The notes under the pieces: generated by a model
What the model was told of the DNA's origin: nothing
The model's input: the letters and a program-made list of their open reading frames with translations, nothing else
Databases searched by the model: none
Position numbers and translations under genes: made by a program
Assembly (NCBI GenBank): GCA_026225945.1
Contig: JAMJFZ010000107.1
Location: forward strand, 61,892,501 to 61,956,500
Length of the DNA: 64,000 nt
DNA from: Cricetomys ansorgei
Taxonomy: Eukaryota; Chordata; Mammalia; Rodentia; Nesomyidae
Reading direction: 5' to 3'
In this document: piece by piece, positions 21,793 through 33,147 of the stretch
Layout of the letters: each line of letters starts with the position of its first letter
How positions within the stretch are numbered: position 1 is the stretch's first letter

Positions 21793-23039
21793 CACGCTCT
21801 GGGGCTTGAGGGAGAGAAGATGAAAGCACGGTGGGTGGGAAATAACAGAGGCAGGGCAGCAACCCCCAAGCATCCTCCCCTCCACACCACAGGTGTCGTT
21901 CAATGTCTGTGATGGTCAGGGTGTTTTAAACTATAAGGCCATTGTCAGGGAATTAGATTTGGGTTGGAAGAGAGCAGTGAACTCTCCTACTCCTGCTTGG
22001 GGTGAGAGGTGGGAAGGATGAGAGGACTTTGCTTGTTTTGACTTGTAGGTGGACTGTTTTAGGATTGGAAGTAGACTCACTACTCCACACAGCCCTTAAC
22101 ACAGAGCAAACCACTAGGGGCCAAATCAGCAAATCAGCAGGGGCCAGCCTGCTGAACCCTGTGTGGACCATCACAACAGAAATCCTGGCCTCTGGGATTT
22201 TAAGTGACCAAGGCTTGTCAGTGCCAATGATCCTCAGTCTTTGAAGCTCCATGAGATTAAAAAAAATATATCATTCTATGCAAGGTGACAAAGAGATTTG
22301 GATTCATAACCCTTGAAAGGAACAAAGCGGCCGGCTGTGGCTTTTAGAGATGGGTTGCCTTTGGCCCGTCTGAGAAACCTCTTGTCGCCTGACTGGCAAT
22401 CCATGCCCCAGATCAGCCTTCCTTGGATACACTAGCACATGTGTGCAGGAAAGATAATGTTAATGTCACTCCCTATTTGTTTTTCTGTCTACAAAAATGC
22501 CCAGTTATCAGGATTTAATGGCTCTCTATTTTAAAACATTATCCATGATGCAAATGAGTCACTAAAGGCTGTTGCTATGACCCTCCTCTGTTGCTGGGTA
22601 GATATTTCTAAATCAACACCAGGCACCCCATACTTCACAGACAATATCTGTATTTCACCTTAGCTTTGGGAAACAACAGACCTCAGAATGGTTCAAAGGT
22701 CCTTAAAGGGCCAGCTCTCTAGTTACATGGAACTCCAGTGTGTCTTTCCAGGACAAATACATTCCCTCTTTGGAGATGCTGTCTAGAGTCTCCTGCTCCC
22801 TTATGAGGCAGCCTAAGTGGCCTAGCAACAAAGAAAACCTACAGAGAGTATGTTCCTGCTCTATTACCATGAAAAGACACAATCACGGGGACTTCAGCCG
22901 ACAAAGGTCAACAATGAGTTCCAGAATTTCTTGTCCACATGTATTTAATCAGAAGTTAGGAAATGTGACCTCTGAAAGACCACCAGTCCTAATTGATGCT
23001 TTCAGCTCCAGGTGTTTCTGATTATATAAATTCCATTTG
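21790..23039. other. Unassigned sequence; octamer/AP-1 pair at 22548-22561
   Basis: No coding or repeat call. ATGCAAAT (22548-22555) overlaps TGAGTCA (22555-22561) by one base. The surrounding 22440-22600 is AT-rich and free of recognisable repeats, so it could be a conserved non-coding element. Confidence 0.35.
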
Positions 23040-23330
23040 CCAGCTAGAAATGCACCCTCTGTGTTTGTCACTATAACAAAATACATGAGACCAATATCTC
23101 CCAAGAAACTGAGGCAGAAGGACCTCAAGTTGGAGGCTATGTTTGCGACACTGGCTCATGATCAGCTGACCTGGTGCTTTCGAGCCTTTGGCAGCACACT
23201 GTAGAGGAAACAGTGAAAGCATCTTCTCACTGTATCTAGACAGTAAGAAGAGCCAGCACACGAGCATCCTCTCCAAAGTGTACACCTCAGCGACCTCACT
23301 TCTCACCAGGCCCCATCTCTTAGATCACTG
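23040..23330 (-). mobile_element. Possible old MaLR-like LTR fragment, antisense
   Basis: Starts with tcactataacaaaatacatg, resembling the antisense 3' end of MaLR-type LTRs, and ends with caccaggccccatctcttag, reminiscent of the 'caccaggccccacctccaa' block. The middle is too diverged to follow. Confidence 0.35.
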
Positions 23331-25244
23331 ATACCATAGGCTGGCAGCCATGCCTTCGGCAGGTGGGTGTTAGAGTACACTGTCCAAACCCACACACCCT
23401 TGAATGCTAATGAGCATGCACAGAGTAGTCAGCAGTCCAAATAATGAGCCTGAGCCAGGCTTGCAAGATTGTCCAGAACTCTCAACACAAAACTATTGCT
23501 TCCCTCCCCCACCCCACCCCCCAGCCCCAGCCTGTCCTGAGATTAGGAAAAGCAGATGATGTGGGATCTGACCGGCATTTGCTCAGTTCACAGGTTTTTC
23601 CCTCCAGGAAACGTACCAATTCCCACCCCTCTATGACCCCAGAATGCTATCCTCCCAATTTCTCTTCCATGACACCCGAGGACTCCATCTTGATTTACCT
23701 CGGCTTTGCTTAACATCTTGGAAACTGGTCAGGGGTCTATTGATGAAACTCTCCTGCACTGGCACCTGGGCCTGCCTCTAAGACCTTCCCTGTCTGCTCC
23801 TACAACCTAAAGCAGCCTTCCCTATTGCTCCTTGTCAAATGTGGCTGAAGCACACTCTCATCTCAAAGCACTCCGGGTCCTGCTGGGTGACTGGACCCAA
23901 CTCTACATACCTCTGTTTTTTATCTTATTATTACTTTTTTTAACTATTAATTAAGCCTTAAAGGCAGGAACAGGGTGGTAGGCACTGTGGATTCCTTGAC
24001 ACTGAGAGGACTGAAAACACACGTGGACTGAAGAGCATCTTCTTTTGGTGCCACGGACAAGGGCAGATTCATTGTTAACCAAGTCACTCACTGGAAAACC
24101 CTACCAGAACTGTTTTAACGAGGTTGCCCTTGCTTCAACCTAAGTATGCTTTTGGATAAATCCCTCCCAACAAAATAGCATTCCAACCAAAGACCTCTGG
24201 AGTCCAGTGCTGTATGAAAAGCTGGAAAATCCCTCCCTCACCCTGACTCTGGTCTTCCCAGAACCCAAAAGGAAGATTCAGTTTTTAACAGTACTCACAT
24301 TCCGTTGGCACACTAATTAACACCGATTAATCATCTTCACTAGGTGTGATAACGACTGTGAGAGAAAAGATTAGAAAAAAAGGTTTTGCCCTCAAAATAT
24401 GCCATGCCCATATCAAGTGTTGCGGTAACTCATGAGATTAACCCGCCTGAGCTCAAATCCTCATCAGATCAGCTCTACTCTATTGGCGAGCTGTCTGTCC
24501 CTAAAGCCCTGGATGATGTCAAAAGAAGGCAAACGTTCCAGCTGGGGAAGCAGCTAGACACGGAAGCATGATCTAAACAGTCGTGATTACATTAAGTTGA
24601 CACCCTCACTAGCATTGAGGCTTTGTAAACAGCGCAGTGTTTGAAATACAATGTATCTCTCTGGGCTAATTCCCAAGTCTGTAAGAAGAAGGTGAAGCTA
24701 AAAACGGGGCAAAGCTGTTCTTCAGGACTTTGCAGGTCAGACTTCTCATCAGCCAAATGTCCCCCTCAGGAGCGTCCTTCCTGACTCTGGGTTGGTAAAT
24801 CCAGCCATCCACATGTCCAGTGCTCAGCCATGGCAGTCCTTCCTAATTCCTTCCCTTGGCCCCACGTCGCAATCATGGTACGAATGTGGACAGAAGCCAG
24901 AAACATCTTCCACCTCCACCCTCTGCAGAGGGACCTTGTCTGGTGTCCTGCCTCTACACCTACCCCCAACACAATATCAGAGAAATTCTTCCGAAACGAC
25001 AGAGCTTACCATGGCACTCTCCTGCCCCAGACTCTACACCAGCTTCTTGTGGAAATGTCCTCTAAGATGCCATGATTGTCCTCACTTTTTACCGCCCTTA
25101 GTTCACCCTTACTTCTTAGACCCCACCCCCACTGGCTCCTTCCTGTCCCTGGAACACCTGTGGATGCTCCCTCAAGACCCTGCATGTACATCATCTCCTT
25201 CCGGGTGCCAATGAAGAGACAACCTCTGTCTTCATTTCTTTTCC
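23331..25244. other. Unassigned sequence with weak L2-like traces
   Basis: Pyrimidine-rich patches near 23760-23900 and 24740-24800 (ccaaatgtccccctcaggag) resemble L2 3' text but are too short to call. Paired homeodomain-type motifs TAATTA (24314-24319) and GATTAATC (24325-24332) lie in a repeat-free stretch. No exon is supported. Confidence 0.35.
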
Positions 25245-25820
25245 TGAGACCATGATAAAATCCTGTAACCAAAGCAACTTAAGTAGCTTATTCAGCTCAG
25301 AGTTTCATGGTCATAGCAACAGGGGTTTGGGAGAAGTTACATTATAGCCACAGTCAAAAGCAGATTAAATCAATGTATCAGTTTTTTTACTTTTATTTTA
25401 TGTATGTGGGTGTTTCACCCACATGCATATCTGTACATAATGTGAGAGCTTGGTGCCCACACAGACCAGAAGAGGGCCTCTCAGATCCACCTAGAACTGA
25501 AGTTATAGATTGTGGTGGATCACCATGTGGGTACTGGGGATTGAACCTAGGTCCTCTGGAAGGGCAACTGGTATGCTTCACCACTAGACCATTACTCCAA
25601 CCCTTGTTTTCCCCACTCTTGACAACAGTTTAGAATCCCCTTCCTAGAGAAAGATGCCACCCACAGCGGGAGGGTCTTCACCCCTCAATTAATATAACCA
25701 AGGTAATCCCCCACACACACACCTACAAGCCAACCAAACACAGACAAATTTTCATTAGGACTTACTCCCTAGGAGACTCTAGATTGTACCAAATTGACAA
25801 TGAAGATTAATCATCACAAT
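25245..25820 (-). mobile_element. Rodent LTR-like repeat ('gtcaacttgac' family), split by a B3
   Basis: Left part 25245-25382 carries ctgtaaccaaagcaacttaa and the following block, the antisense of the family's 3' end. Right part 25605-25820 carries gatgccacccacagcgggag, ggtcttcacccctcaattaa, and gactctagattgtaccaaat then tgacaatgaa, the antisense of its start. The B3 at 25383-25604 interrupts it. The sense form has TG...CA ends and AATAAA near the 3' end, as an LTR would; the library name is unresolved. Confidence 0.65.
25383..25604 (-). mobile_element. B3 SINE, antisense, nested
   Basis: Near full-length antisense B3: ttttattttatgtatgtggg (tail side), cagaccagaagagggcctct, acctagaactgaagttatag, atcaccatgtgggtactggg, attgaacctaggtcctctgg (B-box), caccactagaccattactcc (A-box head). 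It sits inside the LTR-like repeat and is therefore younger than it. Confidence 0.92.
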
Positions 25821-25829
25821 TCTATTTAA

Positions 25830-26085
25830 AATGGCAACCTCATGCTCCTTTATCCCTGCATTCCCCATTCTCTTTTCTCCTTCGTTATGGCAACTATCAT
25901 CTAACATTTTTCTACAATTTGCTTACGTGTGATTTTTATTATTTATTATCTGTATATTTTTCCAGCTAAAATGTAAAGTTCAATGAGACCAAAAGTCTTT
26001 GAATTGTTCATTGCTTATCCAGAGCACTGAGAACAATGGCTGGGCCATAGTGGAAGGTAGCCCATTAATCTTTCATTAGTGAGAA
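25830..26085 (+). mobile_element. L2 LINE 3' end fragment
   Basis: Matches the L2 3' text in order: tcatctaacatttttctaca, ttattatttattatctgtat, gctaaaatgtaaagttcaat (cf. 'agaatgtaagctccatgag'), aaagtctttgaattgttcat, cttatccagagcactgagaa, then atggctgggccatagtggaa (cf. 'agtgcctggcacatagtag'). Confidence 0.7.
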
Positions 26086-27922
26086 CTAAGAACAGTTAAG
26101 AGTTCATACAAGTGACTATGGCCTGCCTGTTAGATGAAGGGACAGATGAGGTAAGAATTGTTAGAGAGGCTGCACAGAGTATTCACTGTGTAGTAAGCCT
26201 AGAAGGGTGGACGGAATAGAAATCTGCAGAGTTAAGGCAGAACACTCAGGGGAAGGTTAACGGGATGTCTTGGCTATAGACGTGCTATAGAGGATAGTAG
26301 GACAGATCTGGGAGGCACAAGGTGAACTGGCTGCAGGCAGGCAGGTGGCAGAGAAGTTAGGTGCACAAGTCACCTTAAGTCACAGCCTGAAAGGCTAGGG
26401 AAAGAGCTCTGCTGCGACCGTTGCTGGAGATGCCGCGATGGTCCAGAGGTCTTGGGGTTAATTCAGACACTTCTAATCTATAAACAGGAACTATTCTGCA
26501 AGACATCATCAACCTTTACAGGCTTCCAGCCAAGAGGACTTGGCTATCCCCTGTGCTCAAGCCTGCTGAGGGGCGTTGGATCAAGTGTGGAACCATGCTC
26601 CTCGCCTAGCTCCTACACCCTAAACACTAATGGAGCCCAGCTCAATGCTTCCTCTGTACTGGAGCATCTTCTCCTCACCATCTCCAGCCCGGGCCCCCAG
26701 CGACTCTTCCCACTCTCGGGTCATTGCTTCTGTCTGAGTCCTCATGAGAATGCCATTCAAGGCCTGTGTAGAGTCCTTGAGCACCTTCGGCCCTCTGGTG
26801 GCTCCTGCTCAGTGTGAGCATCAGGAAACGTTATGTGCCAGATGCTTTTTTGGGGACAGGATCAAAAGGAACCAGCACAATCTCCCAAATAATGACACCA
26901 ATCCCTTCCAGTTGCTGAGACACCACGCCTGGGCACTATGGAGGTCAATTAGAGGCCTCCTGAAGATGGTGGGCAGAAGGGAATGCAGATGTCCCGAAGA
27001 ACATGCTTTCTAACTAATGGATAAAACGTGCACTGGCGTGTCCCTGCGGGGAAGCGAAATCAGCGTTCAGCTTCACTGATTCCCACCCTGAAGGGGGTGG
27101 TGCCTCTCTCAGGTAGGCAGCCAGCTTTTCATGGCTCTTTCTCATGCTTCCTCTCATTCTCCTCCTAGGTCAAAATTTCCAAATACTATTTGAATTTTGG
27201 AATATATTCATTTGCACCCTTCCTGGGCAGCTAAACAGTACAAGCTTAAACATAATTCGCTGGTGTGTGGGGCTAGATTTTAGTGGTTCTCCCTGTCAGT
27301 GGCCCAAGACCTTCTCAAGTAGCTCTATGGCCTGGGTGGCCTGCAAGGCCGGGTGTGGCTTCTATTAGGAAATAAACCAGAGAATGTAGTAATGTGTGTA
27401 TTTATAAGTTTATAGTAAGAAGAAAACTACCTCTACATGTTCTCATTTTCTGGCTGGAGATCCCAGCCACAGCAGGTGATGTTCTTCTGAATGCCAGGGG
27501 TTGGGAAGAAGTCCCGAGAAGAAACAGTATGCCAGCCTATCTTCTACAGGCAGCATTTGTTCATGCCTTGCTTAGGAAGTGGCCATTACACCCCTGGTCC
27601 CCAATAAAACCTAAAGAAATACAAGAATATCCAGGGATAAAGCTGAATTTTCATCTTTCTGGCCCAGGCCTTCAGTTGTATCTCTACAATTGAACCTTTA
27701 CGTCCCTGAGTCCCTGGGCAAATCTGTCTCCTCGAGTCCACATGAAAGTATTGGCTCAATTCAAGTGTATCCCTTCAGTCTAAACCTGCTCCTGACCACC
27801 TTCTCCAGGGAGGAGGGAGATCAAGAAGCATGTGACAGAGAATATGTTGAAAGAAGAAGAGGTGAATGAGTGTGTGTCTGGAAAGCATGAGCACAACTCG
27901 GAATATCAGTCATAGTAGTCAG
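26086..27922. other. Unassigned sequence
   Basis: No gene or repeat recognised. The frame at 26452-26817 (121 codons, plus) shows no domain. Confidence 0.35.
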
Positions 27923-28300
27923 TGTTAACTGTCAACTTGACATCTTCTAGAGAAACTCGGGAGGCGAGCCTCAATGAGTGAGTTCAGATCAGGCTGGCCT
28001 GTCGGCATATCTGTGAGGTGCTGTGTGATCCCCTTCATTGATGTGGGAAGACCCAGCCTGAAGTTGAGCAGCATCATTCCCTGGTTGGGGGACCTGGACC
28101 GTGGAGAGTAGAGAAAGCTGGCTGAGCACGAAAACACACACATTCATTTTTCTCTACTCTTGACTGAGTGTGACTAGTTCCTCCAAGTTCCCGCCACGTC
28201 CACTTCCTGGAAACAACAGAGTATGACCAGGCACCCGCCACTGAACCCTTTCTCCCCTAAGCTGCCTTCCGTCACAACAACAGATGAAATGAGGACGTCA
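27923..28300 (+). mobile_element. Rodent LTR-like repeat ('gtcaacttgac' family), sense
   Basis: Begins tgttaactgtcaacttgaca and follows the family order: ggcctgtcggcatatctgtg, cattgatgtgggaagaccca, gcagcatcattccctggttg, ctctactcttgactgagtgt, tgaaccctttctcccctaag, ccgtcacaacaacagatgaa. Missing pieces are minor; probably an essentially complete solo copy. Confidence 0.75.
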
Positions 28301-28446
28301 GTGTTTGCTGCCAACCGGGTAGACAGAAGAAATGAGTAGTGCACATCTGGAGAAACCGGATGTCAACTGCAGACCCCACGAACAATGAAAATACTAGCTG
28401 TCACCTCAGGGATTTCCAAGGAAGGAAGCACAGGAGGAAACTCCAT
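28301..28446. other. Unassigned sequence
   Basis: Short single-copy-looking spacer. Confidence 0.35.
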
Positions 28447-28741
28447 ATGTGTGTGTGTATGTGTTGTGTGTATGTCTCTGTGTGTGTGTGTCTTATGTCT
28501 ATACATATGTATGTGTCTGTGTATGTGTGTCTTTGTGTGTGTATGTGAGCGTATGTCTGTGTATGCACGTGTCTATGTGTGTGTCTGTGTGTGCCTATAA
28601 GTGTTGTGTGCATATGTCTGTGTCTGTGTGTGTCTGTGTATACATGTGTCTATGTGTGTCTATGTATGTGTTTCTGTGTGTCCATGTGTATCTGTATATG
28701 TCTGTGTGTGTATTGTATGTATATTGTATGTGTATATATAG

Positions 28742-28777
<36 letters not shown>
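28447..28777. repeat. TG-rich tract followed by (CA)n
   Basis: About 295 bp of imperfect TG-rich alternating sequence (tgtg, tgta, tgtc units) ends in tatatata and turns into a perfect CA run at 28743-28776. The two halves are complementary, so a large imperfect hairpin is possible. Translated products here are artefacts. Confidence 0.97.
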
Positions 28778-28780
<3 letters not shown>

Positions 28781-30019
28781 TTTCATGGGCCATGTGTAAA
28801 GGAGGGAGATCCTGCAGGTGCTGGGCCCAGGTGAGCCAAAGGGCAGCTAAGCCTTTTCTTCCATAGGTACCATGGATTCTGCAACCGTTCTGGGACAAGT
28901 CGGAGAAATGGAGGAGGCCACTGATCTACTCTTCTGGACATCCATCCTGTCAGGACAGGCGCTCTCTCAAGACTCTCTGCACATGTATCCCCTGCTCATG
29001 CTGAGTGGGAAAAGCCATGGACACAGGGAGCCAATCACAGGAGGAAAGCTTGAAAGCATTGTGTTTCTGAAGGTAGAAGAAGCCACTAGACTAAGTGCGG
29101 CAACTGATAAGTTTTGTTGATGACAAAGCACAATTCTCACATCACAGAAGTAAAGAGCCAGCTTATTTAGGAGCCAAATGTAGCCTGGAAATACAGATGT
29201 GGGTTACCCCAAATTCCGTGTTCCAACATGATGATGGTTTTATGAAGTTTTGGTTACCCTGGTAGAAATATCAGATGAGCAGGTTAAGGCAAGCAAAGAA
29301 CTCTCCACTGTTGGCTCCAGACACAATCTGGCAATACTCTCATCTGTTGGGCTGGTGGAAGCTAAGGATCTGTGTAGTTAATGCACTCTAAAATGGTTAC
29401 TTGATAGTCACAAAGATGTTGGCCAGACACTGATGTGGACTGACTATTAAAAGAGCTGAAGACAGCCAAAGATAAATCATAATTGGGCTCTGGACTTGCA
29501 ACATTCCAACCTCTCCCCATCATGGCAGCTCTTAACCAGTTCATCAGCTTTGCAGAAGGTTCAGTGGGAGCTGTGGATCTTTCAGGAAACTCCGTTCACA
29601 GTCTCCATCTGATCACTGGAAGAAGAGGTAGTTAACTATGGTGAGAAGCAACAGGTTGGCAGAATGAAAAACTCAAAAGTGGTGTGTGTCACGGAAACCT
29701 ATTCCTTACCAAAGAGAGGAGAGATGGATAACACATCTGACAGCCTGGGGTCATTTGAGGAAGTTCTTCCTAGAGGGTGTGAGCATTCCCTGAAAGACTG
29801 CAACAGAGCTGGGGTGGGATCTCTGGACAGCAGCATGCTGCGGCTCTGTAACCGTGTCCTCACAGAGGTCTCGATGTACAATGAGGAAGATCTTAGGGTG
29901 ACCTTCAAAGTGGGGAAATGTGGACAGAGATGGAAAACTAGAGAGCATAACCTAAAGAGATGGAGTTTGAGCAGGGCAAAGATGGCTCTCAACTTGAGAG
30001 CCTTTCCTGGCTGGTCTTA
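28778..30019. other. Unassigned sequence
   Basis: No repeat family or exon recognised. Frames at 28872-29120 and 29664-30020 (plus) lack known domains. Confidence 0.35.
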
Positions 30020-30145
30020 GGAGGACACAAGTTCTGTTCCTAGCATCCTTGTGGAACAGTTCACAACTGACTAGAACTCCAGCTTCAGAGGATCTGATGT
30101 CCTCTTCTGGCTTCTGTTGTCATCATGTGCTTGTGGCTGGTATGT

Positions 30146-30148
<3 letters not shown>
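30020..30148 (+). mobile_element. B2/B3-type SINE fragment
   Basis: 5'-truncated sense fragment: gttctgttcctagcatcctt, acaactgactagaactccag, tcagaggatctgatgtcctc, ttctggcttctgttgtcatc, leading into a CA tract. This is the 3' two-thirds of a B2/B3 element. Confidence 0.75.

Positions 30149-30180
<32 letters not shown>
30149..30180. repeat. (CA)n microsatellite
   Basis: About 15 CA units at the tail of the SINE fragment. Confidence 0.95.
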
Positions 30181-30183
<3 letters not shown>

Positions 30184-30770
30184 TATACATTACATATACA
30201 TACACAGATATGCTTCCTTTAAAGACGCACAGGGAAGGCTAGCCACCTACAGGTCCAGGACAGGGCCAACAGGTGCCCTGCCACCTTGCAGCCTTCAGGA
30301 GGAACTTGCCTGCCAGCACCTTATATTGAGCTTCAAGCTTTTAGAACCACAAGAAGGCAAATTCCTGCTGTGGAAACAGCTGCTCTGATGCTTCCCTGCC
30401 GCTGCCATTAAAGATCTTGTCCAGAACCACAGAAGCCCAGGAACTTCCACAAGGTGACTTTTCACAGTACCCTGAGGAAGCCTGGCAGGAGTAGTGGCTG
30501 CTCATTCTGCCCTCTTACTGGATGTGAGCTCTGAGGATAGGAACTAATTAAATTTAGCACTGTGCTGGGACATAGTAGAGTCTTAAGAATTTTTCCCCCC
30601 ATTACCATTAAAAGCTTTTTAGCTGCTTTTGTTCCTAATTCCTAAAACAAGAAAGAAACAAAAACACAGATGGGGTTGAGTACATTCAAGATTTTTGCTT
30701 ATAGTTTAGATATTTAACTATGAAAGTGTGTGTGCATGTGCTGTGTGTGTGTGTGTGTGTCTGTGTGTGT

Positions 30771-30806
<36 letters not shown>

Positions 30807-32538
30807 ATGCGCAAGTGCATGCACGCATGGTAGGGGGGAGTATTTTCTCCTAGTGGGTGGTGAGATAAAAATCAGCATCATGGCAGCATTATAGCTGATG
30901 TTAGTACTATTTATAGACTTGGCCGTGGTCATGTCAGAGATTTAAAAGAAGCCAAACATCTGGGCACATTCCAAAGCAGAGGAAGAGCCAGAGTCACAGC
31001 ACATCCCGAAGAAAGCTGCATCTCTATAAAAGCTGCAATTCACATTCCCTCATCACAATCCCAGCCCGGAGCTCTCAGGGACCTCATTCTGCACCACTGC
31101 AAAGACAGAATCACACAATGGCCATTGTGTTTTCAAGCTCTGATGTGAATGAATGAAAGGCCGATGGATGGAAGGACAGCCCAGCTCCTGCATGAAGATC
31201 CTCCATGCAGTCTGTAGACAGTTGGTATCAATGGAGAAAGGTGGGCTTCCTTGAACAGAAACCAAAGTTAGGGCCCCAGATGACTTCCCAGCTCATGTTG
31301 TAAGAATGAACTGAAGTAAAATACTTAAATTTAGAACTCTTGGGGCTGAGGGGAAAATATATGGATTCCCACAATATTTTGCAGAACTAATGTAAGTGTG
31401 CCCTACTTTCAGCAAAACCAATATATTTTTAAACCCTGATTTTAAATATGTTTTATATACACATATATGTAATATACATTTATATATAACAGAACTAAGC
31501 TGTCAACTTATATATGGGAATAAGTTCTATCTCACAGCCTCAGTTTTATTCAAGGAGAGAAGCCCAGTATTCAGTGCGTGCCTGAGGTTGCACATCCTCA
31601 GGAAAACACTGGTTTGTGTAAGACTCTGTTGTATGGCCGGTCCCACTGGTACGTTTAACCTAGTACGGAATTTACAAACGGCTTCCTATGTCTCCTCCAC
31701 CCAGGCACAGGTGTGCTAGGTGAAGCACATCTGTGGTGCAACCCTGGCTGGGAGGACTGTTTGTTTCCTGGGAGACTCCAGCTCTAGTCCATTGTCTGCC
31801 TGAGTGCCTTCCTGCCTGCATCACCCCGCATCTCCAGCCCCCATGTTCTATTAGCATCCTGTAGGCAAGGCTGCTTTTTGTTTTATAAAACCTCTTCCTA
31901 GCTTCCAGTGACAACCTGAAGGAGAGGGAGCAGCGGTTCGCAATGGAATGTGGCTTTGGTAATGACTAACATCCTACCAGCATGGCTCCTATCTTGTCCC
32001 AGGCTTCTGGGAGTAAGCGGATTTCTGGGCAGAGAGCAACTGGGAAGCAGCTGTCCATTGTACTCTGCAGTCAGTGCTGTCTCCGCTATGTCTGTCTCCT
32101 TGTCCCAAATGTTTGTTTCTATTCACAAAGCATTGTGTCTTCCACACTGGTCAAGGAGGAGTAAGAGGTATGTCTACCCAGAGTCAGACTTGCAAGGAAT
32201 CGATGCCAGGACTGAACCACAGACAAGGCGAGAACACAAGGCCACTGGATCTCCTTCTATCTCTAACACTGTGTTGTAATTCACCTAAGGGTTCACCACA
32301 AAATATTTGGAAACTGCAAAGAAAAAGCAAACAAAAATCTCCCATAATCTTGGGATTCAGGTGGAACTGTATTCATACTAGTGTTTATGCCGGCACAGAG
32401 GACATTTCATTTACAGCTTCATGGGCATTGGCTCATGTCATTAATATTCTCCTAGTAATTTTACAAGGAGGCTAACTAACGTATGGATGTGCCACAATAC
32501 ATATAACTAGATAGTTGCCTTTTGAGGGGGGTCTACTT
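30181..32538. other. Unassigned sequence with a (TG)n at 30727-30803
   Basis: A TG-rich run with ctg interruptions fills 30727-30803. An AT-rich block (tatataca-type) lies at 31438-31490. No exon or other repeat was recognised. Confidence 0.45.
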
Positions 32539-33147
32539 TGATTCTGTGTCCGTGATAAAACACTCTGAGCAAAAGCAACTTGAGGGAATAGGGTTTATTC
32601 GGTTCATACTTCTATGTCACAAAGCATCACCGAGGGAAGTCAGAGCAGGAACTCAAGGTTAAAACCTGAAGGAGAAAGGACAGAGGAGCCCCACTTGTGT
32701 CTCATTCTTATACCAGAAGACTAGGGGTGCACACCCACCATGAGCTGGGTCACCTACCAGAAGATTGGGAGTGCACACCCACCGTGAGCTGGGTCACCTA
32801 CCAGAAGATTGGGGGTGCACACCCACAGTGAGCTGGGTCACCTACCAGAAGATTGGGGGTGCACACCCACCGTGAGCTGGGTCACCTACCAGAAGATTGG
32901 GGGTGCACACCCACAGTGAGCTGGGTTACCTACAGAAGATTGGGGGTGCACACCCATAGTGGGCTGGGTTATTTACCAGAAGATTGGGGGTGCACCCTCA
33001 CAGTGGGCTGGGTCCTCCTGTGTCAGTTGACAATGAAGACAATCTTTCACAGACTTGCCCAGAGGCCAATCTGATTTTGGCAATTTCTCAACTGAGGGTT
33101 CTGCTCTCAGATGAGCAGACTGATGGCTGTGTCATGTCTACAGGACA
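32539..33147 (-). mobile_element. Rodent LTR-like repeat, antisense, enlarged by a minisatellite
   Basis: Left end tgattctgtgtccgtgataa, then acactctgagcaaaagcaac, atagggtttattcggttcat, agggaagtcagagcaggaac. On the right, cacagacttgcccagaggcc, tttctcaactgagggttctg and ctcagatgagcagactgatg complete the family order. Where the consensus has a single 'cacccacagtgggctgggtc' block, this copy carries nearly seven tandem 44-bp units, so it is about 250 bp longer than expected. Confidence 0.8.
32715..33015. repeat. 44-bp minisatellite, about 6.9 copies
   Basis: Units begin at 32715, 32759, 32803, 32847, 32891, 32934 and 32978 (last partial). Each starts agaagattgggggtgcacac and continues ccacagtgagctgggtcacc plus tacc. 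Copies differ by a few bases; one unit is 43 bp. The unit derives from the interior of the surrounding LTR-like repeat. Confidence 0.97.

Noticed and set aside
21673..21912. Poly-serine/leucine and poly-arginine/glutamate frames
   Set aside because: Translations of the 70-bp GA microsatellite.
28339..28898. Cysteine/valine-rich 'MCVCVC' frames on both strands
   Set aside because: Translations of TG/CA repeats.
29640..30020. Possible processed pseudogene around 29.5-30.0 kb
   Set aside because: Open frame of 118 codons looked gene-like, but I could not match any known protein and found no A-tail or target duplication.
32853..33074. 73-codon frame with a repeated peptide
   Set aside because: Translated 44-bp minisatellite; frame shifts between units show it is not selected as protein.
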